The position numbers were made by a program, and so were the translations under genes. DNA of 58,009 nucleotides, from assembly GCA_947442255.1 (NCBI GenBank), contig CANEVO010000010.1, positions 1-58,009 of the forward strand, in the 5' to 3' direction. Below the pieces are notes generated by a model that was given only the letters and a program-made list of their open reading frames with translations, had not been told where the DNA came from and made no database searches. This DNA is from Opitutia bacterium (GTDB lineage Bacteria; Verrucomicrobiota; Verrucomicrobiae; Opitutales; Opitutaceae). Numbering within the stretch: position 1 is the first letter of the stretch; every line of letters begins with the position of its first letter. Shown here piece after piece: positions 1-9,157 of this stretch.

Positions 1-182
1 CGCGCGGTGCCGGTGGTGGTGCGCGCGACGAGATCCGGTTGAATGCGCAGTTCGTAGTGGCGGGGCACCGCCGTCTTCGGCAACTGGCCGGGCGTCTCGG
101 CAAACGTGAACGGTTTCTCGGCGAAGAGCGCGGCGGGCAGGAGCAGGGCAAGGAGCGACGCGACGGGGAGGGGAAGGCGCAT
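1..182 (-). CDS. M1-family aminopeptidase, N-terminal fragment
   Basis: Only the first 60 codons lie in the window; the gene runs off the left edge. The ATG at 182 opens a hydrophobic signal peptide of about 21 residues (MRLPLPVASLLALLLPAALF, then A-E). It is followed by the segment PGQLPKTAVPRHYELRIQPD, which resembles the start of the N-terminal beta domain of M1 (gluzincin) aminopeptidases, where P-x-x-Y-x-L-x-x-x-P-D is typical. The zinc motif would lie outside the window, so function is inferred from this short match. An exported, broad-specificity zinc aminopeptidase is the likely product. It is transcribed the same way as the NHL-repeat gene upstream, with a 144-base gap. Confidence 0.5.
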   Translation of the reverse strand, partial: MRLPLPVASLLALLLPAALFAEKPFTFAETPGQLPKTAVPRHYELRIQPDLVARTTTGTA

Positions 183-326
183 GGGGAAAGGGATCTCGGG
201 AAAGATTCAGGATGAAGCGAAAACGTCAGGCTGAAAACGGGGAGGCCCGGCGCCGGGCGGGCCCAAACGTGGCGGGGCACCGCATCTCCATGAGGATGCT
301 CCAACCAACAATGAGCGGGGCAGCGT

Positions 327-1382
327 CTATGGGACGATTTTCAGGATCCGGTTGTTGTAGCTGTCGGTGATGTAGAGCGTGCCATCGCGGTGGACGGTCA
401 CGCCGTGGGGCCGGTTGAGTTCGCACTGGTCCGTTGGGCCGCCGAGGCCGGCGGTGCCCTTCCTGCCGGTGCCGGCCACGCGTAGGATTTTTCCCGTGGC
501 GGGCACGTATTTGCGGATCAGGTGATTTTCCGCGTCGGCGATGATCACGTTGTCGTCGCGGTCGATGCAGAGGTGCTTCGGGCCGTTCAAGGCGGCCGCC
601 CGCGCGTCGCCACCATCGCCGGAGTTTCCTTTTCGGCCGGTGGCGTTCACGACCGTGCGGATTTTGCCGTCGTGGCCGACGACGCGCAGCGCATGGCCCG
701 TGCGTTCGAGGATGTAGACATTGCCGTGGCGATCGACGGCGACGGCGCGGGGATCGACCAGCGGGGCCTCGGTGGCAATGGCACCGTCGGTGGGAACCCC
801 TTTCGCACCATTGCCGGCCACCACGCGGGCCGCGCCGGTTTTCACGTCGATGGCGTGGACGCGTTGCAGGTCGGCGACGTAGAGGGTCGTGCCGCTCGCA
901 TCGAGCGCGATGCAATACGGGCCGGCGGCGCGGGCGCGGTCGGGCGCGACGCTGAATCCGGGCACGCCGGTCACGGTGCCGGTGGCCGCGTTGACGCGGC
1001 GCACGCGGCCGTTCCACGTATCGGCGATCAAGATGTCGCCGCCTGGCAGCACGGCGAGCGCATGCGGGCCGTTGAACCGGGCGGCGAGGGCGAGGCCGCC
1101 GTCGCCGGCATCGCCCGGCGCCAACTGGCCGGCGAGGTGCGTCAGCGTGCCACGTGCATCCAGCTTGAAGAGCCGGTTGCCCGACACCATCTCGAGAATG
1201 AACAGGTTGCCGGCCCGGTCGAAATCCACGCCGAACGGTTCGAGGAGCCGGGCCTCGGTAGCCGGGATGCCCGTGCGGTCGGCGGTGCCGCCGGCCACGA
1301 GCACGATCCGGTCGGCCCGGGCGAATCCGGGGAGGAGGGCGAGGAGCAGGAGGGCAAATGGCAACCGGCGGTGGAGCTTCAT
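327..1382 (-). CDS. Exported NHL-repeat beta-propeller protein
   Basis: A 351-residue protein with an N-terminal signal peptide (about residues 1-23, ending GFARA). It is then built almost entirely of six NHL-type repeats, each with a hydrophobic strand, a D-x-x-G-N-x-Y/F-I-x-D/E turn and a following R-V/I-R/K. Examples are GPHALAVLPGGDILIADT, DPRAVAVDRHGNVYILE and RPHGVTVHRDGTLYITDS. Six repeats close one propeller blade set, as in SMP-30/NHL-like binding proteins. The family ranges from ligand binding to lactonase or lyase activity, and no catalytic metal residues can be assigned here. It is likely periplasmic. It is followed on the same strand by the aminopeptidase gene. Confidence 0.85.
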   Translation of the reverse strand: MKLHRRLPFALLLLALLPGFARADRIVLVAGGTADRTGIPATEARLLEPFGVDFDRAGNLFILEMVSGNRLFKLDARGTLTHLAGQLAPGDAGDGGLALAARFNGPHALAVLPGGDILIADTWNGRVRRVNAATGTVTGVPGFSVAPDRARAAGPYCIALDASGTTLYVADLQRVHAIDVKTGAARVVAGNGAKGVPTDGAIATEAPLVDPRAVAVDRHGNVYILERTGHALRVVGHDGKIRTVVNATGRKGNSGDGGDARAAALNGPKHLCIDRDDNVIIADAENHLIRKYVPATGKILRVAGTGRKGTAGLGGPTDQCELNRPHGVTVHRDGTLYITDSYNNRILKIVP

Positions 1383-1540
1383 GGCGGGGAGGGGGAGGTC
1401 AACGTGTTCGCAGAAAACCCGGAGCCCGACAAGGGGTTCGATGCGGGGGCAAGAGGGTGGAGAGGGCGAGAGAGGTTTCAGAGCATTTGGCGGTGATTTC
1501 CGGTAACCTGATTCAGCTTTCGCTTTCCTAGCATCAATTC

Positions 1541-2926
1541 ATGTTCCACCTCCTGAAAAGTACGGTCGCGGCTGTTTTCTTCCCCCTGTTGCTGGGCGGC
1601 TGCGCGGCGCTGCCCGACACGGAGTTTCTCACGCGTCGCTACACCAAGCAGGCGGCACGATTCGAGAGTGCCCGGGGGCCCCTGTCGGCGCGACGCAGCG
1701 CCGCAATCGTGGCCGAGCTCAAGCGCAAGGCCGGCGACCTCGATATCCTCGACCGGCAGATCACCCTCGAACAGGAGATCGTCGCCAGTCCCCTCGTGGT
1801 GGGTAACAAGGTGGTGCTGTTGCAGGACGGTCCGGCCACGTATCAGGCCATGTTCGAGGCCATCGGCCGGGCGAAGGACCACATCAACGTCGAATCCTAC
1901 ATCATCGATGACGGCGAAGTCGGACAACGGTTCGCGGACTTGCTGATCGAGCGGCGGGCCCATGGCGTCCAGGTGAACCTGATCTACGACAGCGTTGGCG
2001 CGTTTGGTACGGCCGCCGGCTACTTCGAGCGCCTGAAGCAGGCCGGCGTGCAGGTGCTCGAATTCAACCCCGCCAATCCGCTGACGGCGCGGCGGCCCTG
2101 GCGACTGACCCATCGCGATCATCGCAAGCTGCTCCTGGTGGATGGGCGGATCGCGTTCCTCGGGGGCATCAACATCGCGAGCGTCTATTCGAGTGGATCG
2201 TCCTTCGGAAGCAACGCGGGTTCGGCGCACGGGGCCACGGGCTGGCGCGATACCGACATTCAAATCGAGGGCCCAGTCGTCGCCGAATTTCAGAAACTCT
2301 TCATTAAAACCTGGACCAACCAGCAGGGCGGTCCGCCGGCGCCGCGCGACTACTTCCCTGCGGTGCCGCCCCAGGGGCGGGAAATTGTCCGCGCGATTGG
2401 CAGTTCGCCCGACGATCCGTTCAGCCTGATTTATCTGACCCTCATCTCGGCGATCACTAACGCGGAAAAGCAGGTGTATCTCGCCAACGCGTATTTTGTC
2501 CCCGATCCGCAGTTGCGGCAGGCCCTGCTCGACGCCGCGGCGCGAGGCGTGGATGTCCGGCTGATGCTTCCCGGTCGCTCCGATTCGGCGACGGCCTACC
2601 ACGCGGGGCGCTCGTATTATGCGGAGTTGCTGCAGGGCCGGGTGAAGATCTACGAACGGCGGGGCACCCCGTTGCATGTGAAGACCGCGGTGATCGACGG
2701 GGTCTGGTCGTGCGTGGGCTCCAGCAATCTCGATTGGCGCAGCGCGATTGATAACGACGAGATCAACGCGATCATGCTCGGGCAGGAATTCGCGGGCCAG
2801 ATGCTGGCGGCCTACGCACAGGACATGATCGGGTCGGACGAAATCAAACTTGAGGGCTGGCGGCGGCGCTCGCCGCTGCTGCGCCTGAAGGAGACGGCCG
2901 CGCGTCTTTTTGGCCGGCTGCTGTAG
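1541..2926 (+). CDS. Phospholipase D / cardiolipin synthase family protein
   Basis: A 461-residue protein with two HKD motifs. H-R-K-L-L-L-V-D lies near residue 193 and H-V-K-T-A-V-I-D near residue 379; together they form the phosphatidyltransferase/phospholipase D active site. Each domain also keeps the downstream Gly/Ser-Asn element (GGINIAS and GSSNLDWRS). This two-domain layout is that of ClsA/ClsB-type cardiolipin synthases, which join two phosphatidylglycerols. It lacks the two N-terminal membrane helices of ClsA. Instead it starts with a hydrophobic stretch ending LLLGGC, a plausible lipobox, so it may be a membrane-anchored lipoprotein. It stands alone between genes on the opposite strand. 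Precise substrate is not determined. Confidence 0.85.
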   Translation: MFHLLKSTVAAVFFPLLLGGCAALPDTEFLTRRYTKQAARFESARGPLSARRSAAIVAELKRKAGDLDILDRQITLEQEIVASPLVVGNKVVLLQDGPATYQAMFEAIGRAKDHINVESYIIDDGEVGQRFADLLIERRAHGVQVNLIYDSVGAFGTAAGYFERLKQAGVQVLEFNPANPLTARRPWRLTHRDHRKLLLVDGRIAFLGGINIASVYSSGSSFGSNAGSAHGATGWRDTDIQIEGPVVAEFQKLFIKTWTNQQGGPPAPRDYFPAVPPQGREIVRAIGSSPDDPFSLIYLTLISAITNAEKQVYLANAYFVPDPQLRQALLDAAARGVDVRLMLPGRSDSATAYHAGRSYYAELLQGRVKIYERRGTPLHVKTAVIDGVWSCVGSSNLDWRSAIDNDEINAIMLGQEFAGQMLAAYAQDMIGSDEIKLEGWRRRSPLLRLKETAARLFGRLL

Positions 2927-3074
2927 GGGCTATCCGCAGAGAGCCGCCCGAGTTCGGGCAACAGCGCGAGGACGGGGTGGGCACTCACGCCACTGCCGCC
3001 GCGCACCTGCTGCAGGCAAGTGCGCCCCTGCAGCCAGGGCCGCGCGAGCCGCGATACCGTCAACGCCAGCCGCA

Positions 3075-3797
3075 CTACGGCCCGGCGGGGGCTTTGCAGG
3101 CGATATAGACCGTGCTCGCGGAATCGCGGTCCAGCAGGGGATTTGGAAAGGTGACGACCTCCGAACGGGCCGTGGCGAATACGCTGGCGAGCAGGTTTTG
3201 GAATTCGGCCTCGGGTGGTTCGTCCGACCACATTGCGAAAACGCCGCCGGGGTGTAGCTGCGCGGCGAGAGTGTGCAGGCCAGCCGGCGAATAAAACGCC
3301 GCGTGACGCGGATGCAGCAGGTTGCGCGGTGAATGGTCGATATCGAGCAGCACCGCGTGAAACTTTCGTCCGGCCTCGAAGCCCGCCGGATCGCCCGCCA
3401 GCGCGAAAAAGTCGCCATGCACCAGACGGCACCGCGGATCGCCCGTGAGCTTGGCGCCGAGCGGGACCAACCCGCGCTGGTGCCAGCCGATCACCGCTTC
3501 GAGCGCATCGATGACCCGCAACGAGCGCACGGTCGGGTGCGCGAGCGCCGCGACCGCGGTGTAGCCGAGTCCGAGGCCGCCGACCACGACGTCCCACTCA
3601 CCGGGTTCAAGCGCGCCGAGCCCGAGGTCGCTCAGCGCGACTTCCACGACGTGAAACAGGCTCGACATGAGAAACGAGTTGCCGAGGTGTACCTCGTAGA
3701 CGTCGAGGTCGCCGAGCATGGCGATCCGTTTCCGCCGCAAGGTGAGTTCGCCGAGCGGCGTCTTTTGGAAATCCAGCTCTTCGAACATTCGGCTCAT
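3075..3797 (-). CDS. Spermidine-synthase-like SAM-dependent methyltransferase fold protein
   Basis: A 240-residue soluble protein. The glycine-rich loop (VVVGGLGLGYTAVAAL, about residues 68-83) and the following acidic VIDALEAVIGWH mark a Rossmann fold that binds S-adenosylmethionine or its decarboxylated form. HGDFFAL and LLDIDHSPRNLL are the downstream acidic positions seen in spermidine-synthase-like proteins. It is shorter than true spermidine synthases (about 280-300 residues) and lacks the typical N-terminal beta domain, so a methyltransferase-like or aminopropyl-transfer role cannot be decided. It converges on the upstream phospholipase D gene and diverges from the Tat-exported oxidoreductase gene, with about 157 bases between starts. 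Confidence 0.7.
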   Translation of the reverse strand: MSRMFEELDFQKTPLGELTLRRKRIAMLGDLDVYEVHLGNSFLMSSLFHVVEVALSDLGLGALEPGEWDVVVGGLGLGYTAVAALAHPTVRSLRVIDALEAVIGWHQRGLVPLGAKLTGDPRCRLVHGDFFALAGDPAGFEAGRKFHAVLLDIDHSPRNLLHPRHAAFYSPAGLHTLAAQLHPGGVFAMWSDEPPEAEFQNLLASVFATARSEVVTFPNPLLDRDSASTVYIACKAPAGP

Positions 3798-3954
3798 CGG
3801 GCTGACACTGGGCGGTGGTCCGCGAAGCGCACGCTTTGAATCCGCGCGTTCCGATGGTCACCGTGGCGGGATCTTTCGCGCCGCCGTAAATCAGGCGTGA
3901 CAGTGGGCGGGGAAAGTCGCTTCAACTCAGGCGCCCGATCTCCCCTTTGCCCCC

Positions 3955-5307
3955 ATGTCGTTCACCCCGTACACCCGCCGCCGCTTTCTCCAAAACTCCG
4001 CGTTGCTCGTCGCCGCGCCGCTGATCCTGCCCCGCCGGGTCTGGTCGGCGGAGGCCGCGCCCGGCAAGCGGCTCACTGTCGGTTGCATCGGCATGGGCAA
4101 GCAGATGAAGGGCCACCTCGGCAATTTCATCAACCGCGACGACGTCGAGGTGCTCGCGGTGTGCGATGTCGACACCACCCGCCGGGAAGCCGCCAAGCGG
4201 CGCGTCGACGAGGCCTACACCGCGAAGGCCGGCACGACCTACAGGGGCTGCGCCGCCTACAACGATTTTCGCGAGGTGCTTGCCCGCAAGGACATTGATT
4301 TTGTCGCCATCGCCACGCCGGATCACTGGCACGCGTTCATCGCGATCGCGGCGGTCAACGCCGGCAAGGACGTCTACTGCGAAAAGCCGCTCACCTACAA
4401 TGTGCACGAGGCCGTCGAACTCGTGAAGGCCGTGCGCAAGAACAAGCGGATTTTCCAAACCGGTTCGCAGCAACGTTCGTCGATGGAGTTCCGCACGGCG
4501 GCCGAGCTGGTGCGCAACCGCGTCATCGGCAAGGTGGCCGCGATCAACGTCTCGTTCGGCGATCCGGCCCGGCCCTACAGCCAGCCGGTCGAGCCGGTCG
4601 AGCCCGGCCTCGACTGGGATTTCTGGTGCGGCCCGGGCCCGCTAGTCGGTTACAGTCCCTTCCTCAGTCCGCGCGGCGTGCATGACAACTTTCCCGACTG
4701 GCGCCAGACGTGGGAGTTCGGCGGCGGCATGATCACCGACTGGGGTGCGCACCACATCGACATCGCGCAGTGGGCCCTCGGCATGGATGGCAGCGGGCCG
4801 GTGGAGGTGCGCGCGCCGCAGGACTGGCAGACGGCGAAGCGCGGGGCGCAGCTCGTTTACGCCGACGGGACGTTGCTCACCCACGTCAGCGGCAAGGGCG
4901 TCTCGTTCTACGGCACGGAGGGGGAGGTGCACGTCAACCGCGGCAAGTTCGAGCTGATGATGGCCGGCAAGACCGTCCACAAGTTCTGGGACAAGGAGGT
5001 TGACAAGGCGACGTCGCTCGAACGCGAGGTGACGCTGACCCAGCGCGAGTACCTGGCCGACGCCAAGGTGAAGCTCTACGCGAGCAAGAATCACATGCAG
5101 GATTTCCTCGACTGCGTGCGTTCGCGCCAGCTGCCGATCTGCGATGTGGCGATCGGGGCGAGTTCGGCGATCGCGTGCCACGTGATGAATTTCGCGTATC
5201 ACTACGGGGCGAACGCGCGGTGGAATCCGGTGCGGAACCGGTTCGCCGACGGCGGCAGCTCGAAGTGGCTGACGCGCGACCGCTACCGCGCGGGCTGGCG
5301 GGTGTGA
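3955..5307 (+). CDS. Tat-exported Gfo/Idh/MocA-family oxidoreductase
   Basis: A 450-residue protein. It opens with a twin-arginine signal (YTRRRFLQNSALLVAAPLIL), so it is predicted to be exported folded, probably with bound cofactor. The NAD(P)-binding fold follows (TVGCIGMGKQMKGHL near residue 42; VLAVCDVD near 65). The family signature E-K-P is at about residue 142 (DVYCEKPLTYN), where the lysine is the usual catalytic residue. The C-terminal half shows the family's alpha/beta domain (GGGMITDWGAHHIDIAQWAL). Members oxidise or reduce sugars and related alcohols, and secreted versions are common in Verrucomicrobiota and Planctomycetota. The substrate is unknown. It begins the plus-strand carbohydrate-type region. 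Confidence 0.88.
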   Translation: MSFTPYTRRRFLQNSALLVAAPLILPRRVWSAEAAPGKRLTVGCIGMGKQMKGHLGNFINRDDVEVLAVCDVDTTRREAAKRRVDEAYTAKAGTTYRGCAAYNDFREVLARKDIDFVAIATPDHWHAFIAIAAVNAGKDVYCEKPLTYNVHEAVELVKAVRKNKRIFQTGSQQRSSMEFRTAAELVRNRVIGKVAAINVSFGDPARPYSQPVEPVEPGLDWDFWCGPGPLVGYSPFLSPRGVHDNFPDWRQTWEFGGGMITDWGAHHIDIAQWALGMDGSGPVEVRAPQDWQTAKRGAQLVYADGTLLTHVSGKGVSFYGTEGEVHVNRGKFELMMAGKTVHKFWDKEVDKATSLEREVTLTQREYLADAKVKLYASKNHMQDFLDCVRSRQLPICDVAIGASSAIACHVMNFAYHYGANARWNPVRNRFADGGSSKWLTRDRYRAGWRV

Positions 5308-5392
5308 GGCTCCGCGCCGGCGCCTGGCGGTAATTGCCGGAGGGCGGGCGGAATAGATTCGAACGGCGGCCCGGGCCGATCATCATCGCGGC

Positions 5393-5518
5393 ATGTCCAT
5401 CCCCGACCAACCGGCGGACCCGGCCGATGCGGCGCGGCGGATCGTGCGGTTCGAACTCGCGCCGCGGACGATCTTCGCGATCGCGGGGAAAGAAATAGGC
5501 CCGTCCCCGGCGGGGTGA
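5393..5518 (+). pseudogene. Truncated membrane-protein start (AI-2E-permease-like?)
   Basis: A 41-codon frame starts at ATG 5393 and stops at 5516-5518. Its middle, RRIVRFELAPRTIFAIAG, looks like the cytoplasmic start and first half of a membrane helix found at the N terminus of AI-2E-family permeases, but it then runs into unrelated charged sequence and a stop. It sits in the short gap between two convergent genes. I read it as the stub left after a deletion. With so few residues it could also be chance coding. Confidence 0.3.
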
Positions 5519-5534
5519 AAAGCCCCGGCACTGC

Positions 5535-6236
5535 CTACCGCGAATAGACGACGAACCACTTGTCGTCGTAGAGGCGATGCTCGGCGACCGGTTTGAAGCC
5601 GGCTGCCGCCAGCCATGCCTTGGTTTCGTCCCTGGTGATCTGCAGCGCCTTGTCGTTCTTGTGCGGCCCGAGCTCCGGATAGAAATCGATCACGGCAATG
5701 CGCCCGGTGGCCTTTAGATAGGGGGCGAGGTTCTTCAGGTATTCCGCGCGGTTCTCGATGTGGTGCAGTACGTCGTAGATGAAGGCCAGGTCCACGTCGC
5801 GCGCGGGCAGATTCGGGTCGGTGAACTTGCCGAGCACGGCGCGGACATTCGTCACCTTCTGCTCCTTCGCCTTGGTGGCGATGTGGTCGACGAGCCCCTG
5901 GTCGATGTCCACGGCGTAGACCTTGCCCGACGGCGAGACGGCGGCGGCGAGCGGCAGCGTGAACACGCCCGATCCGGCACCGATGTCGGCCACCACGCTC
6001 CCCGGCTTGACCTGCAACGCGGCGACGGCCGCATCGACTTTCAACTTCGAGACGCGGCCGGCCGACTCGAGGGTCTTCAGCCATTGGTCGGTGGGACGGG
6101 AGCCGAGCTGCGCCGCAGCCGGCTGGCAGAGGGCACTGGTCGCGAGAGCGAGCAGGCCAGCCACGACCGGCGGGCGGCTCCCCGGGAACGCAAATGACAA
6201 CGCACGAAACACGGTGGAGGACGAAGCGGTTTTCAT
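5535..6236 (-). CDS. Exported class I SAM-dependent methyltransferase
   Basis: A 233-residue protein with a signal-peptide-like start (hydrophobic core VVAGLLALATSALC, cleavage expected after QPAAA). A class I methyltransferase fold follows: motif I VVADIGAGSGVFTLPLA, the acidic end of strand 2 in KVYAVDIDQGLVDHI, and DLAFIYDVLHHIENR as the motif IV region. The pattern is that of UbiE/COQ5- and Methyltransf_11-type enzymes. Export of a SAM-using enzyme is odd because SAM is cytoplasmic, but signal-bearing methyltransferases of this type are often annotated in Bacteroidota, Planctomycetota and Verrucomicrobiota. It follows the permease gene on the same strand after about 30 bases and may be cotranscribed. 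The methyl acceptor is unknown. Confidence 0.8.
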   Translation of the reverse strand: MKTASSSTVFRALSFAFPGSRPPVVAGLLALATSALCQPAAAQLGSRPTDQWLKTLESAGRVSKLKVDAAVAALQVKPGSVVADIGAGSGVFTLPLAAAVSPSGKVYAVDIDQGLVDHIATKAKEQKVTNVRAVLGKFTDPNLPARDVDLAFIYDVLHHIENRAEYLKNLAPYLKATGRIAVIDFYPELGPHKNDKALQITRDETKAWLAAAGFKPVAEHRLYDDKWFVVYSR

Positions 6237-6266
6237 GAGTGGAGGAGAGGTTGGCCGGCGGTGCGC

Positions 6267-7697
6267 TCAGGATGACGCCGGCGGGCTGGTTTCGGATCCT
6301 AGTCCGCGCCGGCCGAATAACAAGAAAACCACCAGACCGGCTGCCGGCGGAGCGAGGCCGATCGCGGCCAGCCAGCCGGCATAGCTCGTCGCGGAATACA
6401 ACATGCCGGCACAGGTGGCGCAGAAGATCGCGGGCAGGATGGGAAAGAACGGCACCGAAAACGGCCGTTCCACCGCGCGGTCCTTCGCTCGCAGCACGAA
6501 CAGCGAAAGCCCCGTCAGCAGAAAGAAAAACCAGAAGACGGGCGCCGTACATTTCAACAGGGTGTCGAATCCGCCGTGGCCCTCCCACGCGATTCGGCCG
6601 AAGCCCGCGCCGGCGAGGGCGGCGTCGATGAGGCGTCGTCCGGTGTCGTGACCGACGAGCATCACCAGCGCCAGTGTGATCACCATCTGAGTGAGAATCG
6701 CCCGCCCGGGTGTGCGGCGGCGCGCGTGCCACCGGGCCAGCGGGGCAAACACCGCGAAATCGGCTCCGGCCGCCGCGGAGATGCGCGCGCCGGTGAGGAT
6801 CAGGCCGTTCAGCGCCCCGAGGGCCGAGATCATCACGAGGATCGTCATCGCCTGCGCGCCCTTCGGTCCGAGGGCGCCGTGCAGGACATCCGCGGCGATC
6901 GCGCTGGAGCCGCGCGCCGCCGCGAAGCCGAGTCCGTTGAGATAGGCGGCGTTCACCAGCAGATAGATCACGGCGACTCCGGCGGTGCCCAAGAGCAGCG
7001 CGCGGGGAATGTTGCGCCGCTTGTTCTTCATCTCGGCGACGATGAAGGCCGCGTCGTTCCAACCACCGTAGGTGTAGAGGACAAGGATCAACGCGAGACC
7101 GAAGCCGGCCCCGCCGGCGGGGTTGGTTGCCGCCGCCAGTGCCGCCGCGGCGGGAGCCGGGTGCAGAAATCCGGCTGCGACGATGGCAGTGAGGCCGAGG
7201 GCCTTCAGGGCTGTGAGCACATTCTGCGTGTGGCGGCCCGACTCGAGTCCGGCGAGGTTGGCTAGCGAAAGCACCACGACGGCGGCCGCCGCGAATCCGG
7301 GCGCCGTTTTCGCGTCCGCCCCCACCAGGCGCACCGCGTAGTCGGCAAAGACAAACGCCATCAGGCCGATGCTCCCGCTCATGATCACGGTGAGTTGCGA
7401 CCAGCTGAAGAGAAAACCCGCCCACGGTCCAAACGCGCGCCGTAGGAAATAATAGTCGCCGCCCTGCCGCGGATAGGTCGTGGCCAGCTCCGCGTAACAG
7501 AGCGCGCCGATGACCGAAAGCAGCCCGCCCAGCGCCCAGACCGCCATCGCCTCGGCGGGCGTGGCGACGCAGCTCAGGATGAATGGCGCCGTCTCGTAGA
7601 TCCCCGCGCCAATCACGATCCCGACGATGATCGACACCGCATCGGCGAGACCGAGGGAGCCGTTGCCGGGGGAGTTCGGTTTGGCAGGGAGCGGCAT
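6267..7697 (-). CDS. APC-superfamily amino acid permease
   Basis: A 476-residue integral membrane protein with about twelve hydrophobic helices. The first helix holds the broken-helix substrate motif VSIIVGIVIGAGIYETAPF, where G-x-G-I is the family hallmark, and helix 2-3 has LCYAELATTYPRQGGDYYFL, typical of LAT/APC amino acid-polyamine-organocation carriers. The C-terminal helices hold Arg/Lys-rich short loops as expected for the inside face. It probably imports or exchanges amino acids with H+ or Na+ coupling, but specificity cannot be read. The methyltransferase gene follows on the same strand at 30 bases. Confidence 0.88.
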   Translation of the reverse strand: MPLPAKPNSPGNGSLGLADAVSIIVGIVIGAGIYETAPFILSCVATPAEAMAVWALGGLLSVIGALCYAELATTYPRQGGDYYFLRRAFGPWAGFLFSWSQLTVIMSGSIGLMAFVFADYAVRLVGADAKTAPGFAAAAVVVLSLANLAGLESGRHTQNVLTALKALGLTAIVAAGFLHPAPAAAALAAATNPAGGAGFGLALILVLYTYGGWNDAAFIVAEMKNKRRNIPRALLLGTAGVAVIYLLVNAAYLNGLGFAAARGSSAIAADVLHGALGPKGAQAMTILVMISALGALNGLILTGARISAAAGADFAVFAPLARWHARRRTPGRAILTQMVITLALVMLVGHDTGRRLIDAALAGAGFGRIAWEGHGGFDTLLKCTAPVFWFFFLLTGLSLFVLRAKDRAVERPFSVPFFPILPAIFCATCAGMLYSATSYAGWLAAIGLAPPAAGLVVFLLFGRRGLGSETSPPASS

Positions 7698-7795
7698 GGG
7701 CCGGAAGTGAATCGGGCGCGAGGGGCGAAGGGCCGTCCCGCCGCGACGTTCAACGTGTCCGTCGGACTCGCCCCCCGAAGAGACGAGCGAAGCGG

Positions 7796-9004
7796 CTATG
7801 GCTTCTCGTGGTTCAGCACCTTCGCCGCGGTGCCGCGATAGAGGCTTTCCAGCACGGGTGCGGGAAGTTCGAGGCCGTAGTAACGCCAGCCGACGCGGCC
7901 GGGCATGTACTCATCCGCGGATTCCAGCAGCCGCCACCAGGCGCGGAACATTCGTTTTTCCCGGCCCATGTCCGACCCGAACATCACGCGATCCTGATAC
8001 TTCGTGAGGAAACGCACGGCCGCCCGTGGCGTCCGTCCGACCTCGTAGTCGCGCGCTGAGATGTCGAGGTAGAGATTCGGATGGGTGTCCAGCACGCGGC
8101 TGAGCGTGGCGAGGTCGTTGCCCTGGTTGCCGAGATGGCACGCGATGAACGTGGTGCGGGGATTGCGGGCCACCGCGCGGTCGCGCTTCACCAGCAGTTC
8201 CGCATAGGAGGGCACGTCCTTCCCGTATTGGCTGAAGTGTTGGTAGTCTGGGGAGCGTTCCTGGTAGACGTCGAGCGGCTGCCAGGCCGACGGATGATCG
8301 CTCACGTGAATGGTGACCGGGATTTTCAGCTCGGCGCAGGTGCGCCAGAACGGGTCGAGCCGCGGATCGTCGACGTACAATCGCTTCGGCCGCGGCATGC
8401 CGGCGGGGCCGTAGCCCCAGCCCTTGTCGGAGAGTTCGCCAACCCCGCGGGCGCCTTTCTTGAAACAACGCACCAGTTCGGCGGCGGCGCGTTCCGGATA
8501 ATCCGGTTGGTCGAGATCGGTCAGGAGCACGCCGCAGAAGAGCTGGAAGCGCGTCGGATGATTTTTGAGGTAGAGATCCGCCAGTCGGTCGAAGGCGGCG
8601 CCCGTGGCCCCGGTGAGCACGACGGATTTTTCGATGCCGACCTCATCCATCGTGCGAACCCATTCCGCCACGTCCTGCGGCGTGCGTGCGAGCACGTGGG
8701 TGTGGACGTCGATCGCGGGAAAGCGGGCCTTGTCGACGACGGTCTCCGGCGCCACGACCGAGGACTTGGGCGCGTGATCCTTCAGCGCGATGGTGTCCAT
8801 CGGGCCCGGCCGGGGATTCACGCCGGGACCGCCCCACGCGCCGTAGCGCGTTTCCAGCCATTCGGGATCCAATTGCCATGACTTGGTCGGAGCGGCCGGT
8901 GCCGGGGCGGACTGGGCCCGGACCAGCGGCAGCGCCGGGCCGAAGCCGGGCGTCGCAAGAAGAATGAAGGCGAACCACGAAAACTTCGACGATGGGGTAG
9001 TCAT
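7796..9004 (-). CDS. Exported amidohydrolase-family TIM-barrel protein
   Basis: A 402-residue protein. I start it at the ATG at 9004 because this gives a clean signal peptide (MTTPSSKFSWFAFILLATPG, ending near VRAQ); an upstream extension to 9070 is non-typical. The catalytic-type H-x-H is in FPAIDVHTHVLART (about residue 97). Further barrel motifs are VTIHVSDHPSA, TTFIACHLGNQGNDLA and the final Asp in VMFGSDMGREKRMF. These are the metal-ligand positions of the Amidohydro_2 group (decarboxylase/lactonase-like hydrolases). It is the exported relative of the other amidohydrolases in the window. The substrate is unknown. Confidence 0.8.
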   Translation of the reverse strand: MTTPSSKFSWFAFILLATPGFGPALPLVRAQSAPAPAAPTKSWQLDPEWLETRYGAWGGPGVNPRPGPMDTIALKDHAPKSSVVAPETVVDKARFPAIDVHTHVLARTPQDVAEWVRTMDEVGIEKSVVLTGATGAAFDRLADLYLKNHPTRFQLFCGVLLTDLDQPDYPERAAAELVRCFKKGARGVGELSDKGWGYGPAGMPRPKRLYVDDPRLDPFWRTCAELKIPVTIHVSDHPSAWQPLDVYQERSPDYQHFSQYGKDVPSYAELLVKRDRAVARNPRTTFIACHLGNQGNDLATLSRVLDTHPNLYLDISARDYEVGRTPRAAVRFLTKYQDRVMFGSDMGREKRMFRAWWRLLESADEYMPGRVGWRYYGLELPAPVLESLYRGTAAKVLNHEKP

Positions 9005-9157
9005 GCTAAGGCGGGGGAGGGGTGGAAGGGCGGATTTGAAGCTGCTGGCCCCGGCCGGAGCGGCAAGCATTCTCGAAGGGGGCGGGTGGCGGAAAAGACG
9101 CGGGCGCGAAGAAAGAGGTCGCTAGCCAAGTGAAATGCCGAGGCCTACTTCGACTCT

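Noticed and set aside
5383..7425. A 680-codon minus-strand frame antisense or out of frame to the methyltransferase and permease genes
   Set aside because: It is Arg/Pro/Gly-rich shadow coding typical of GC-rich DNA and competes with two clearly protein-like genes.
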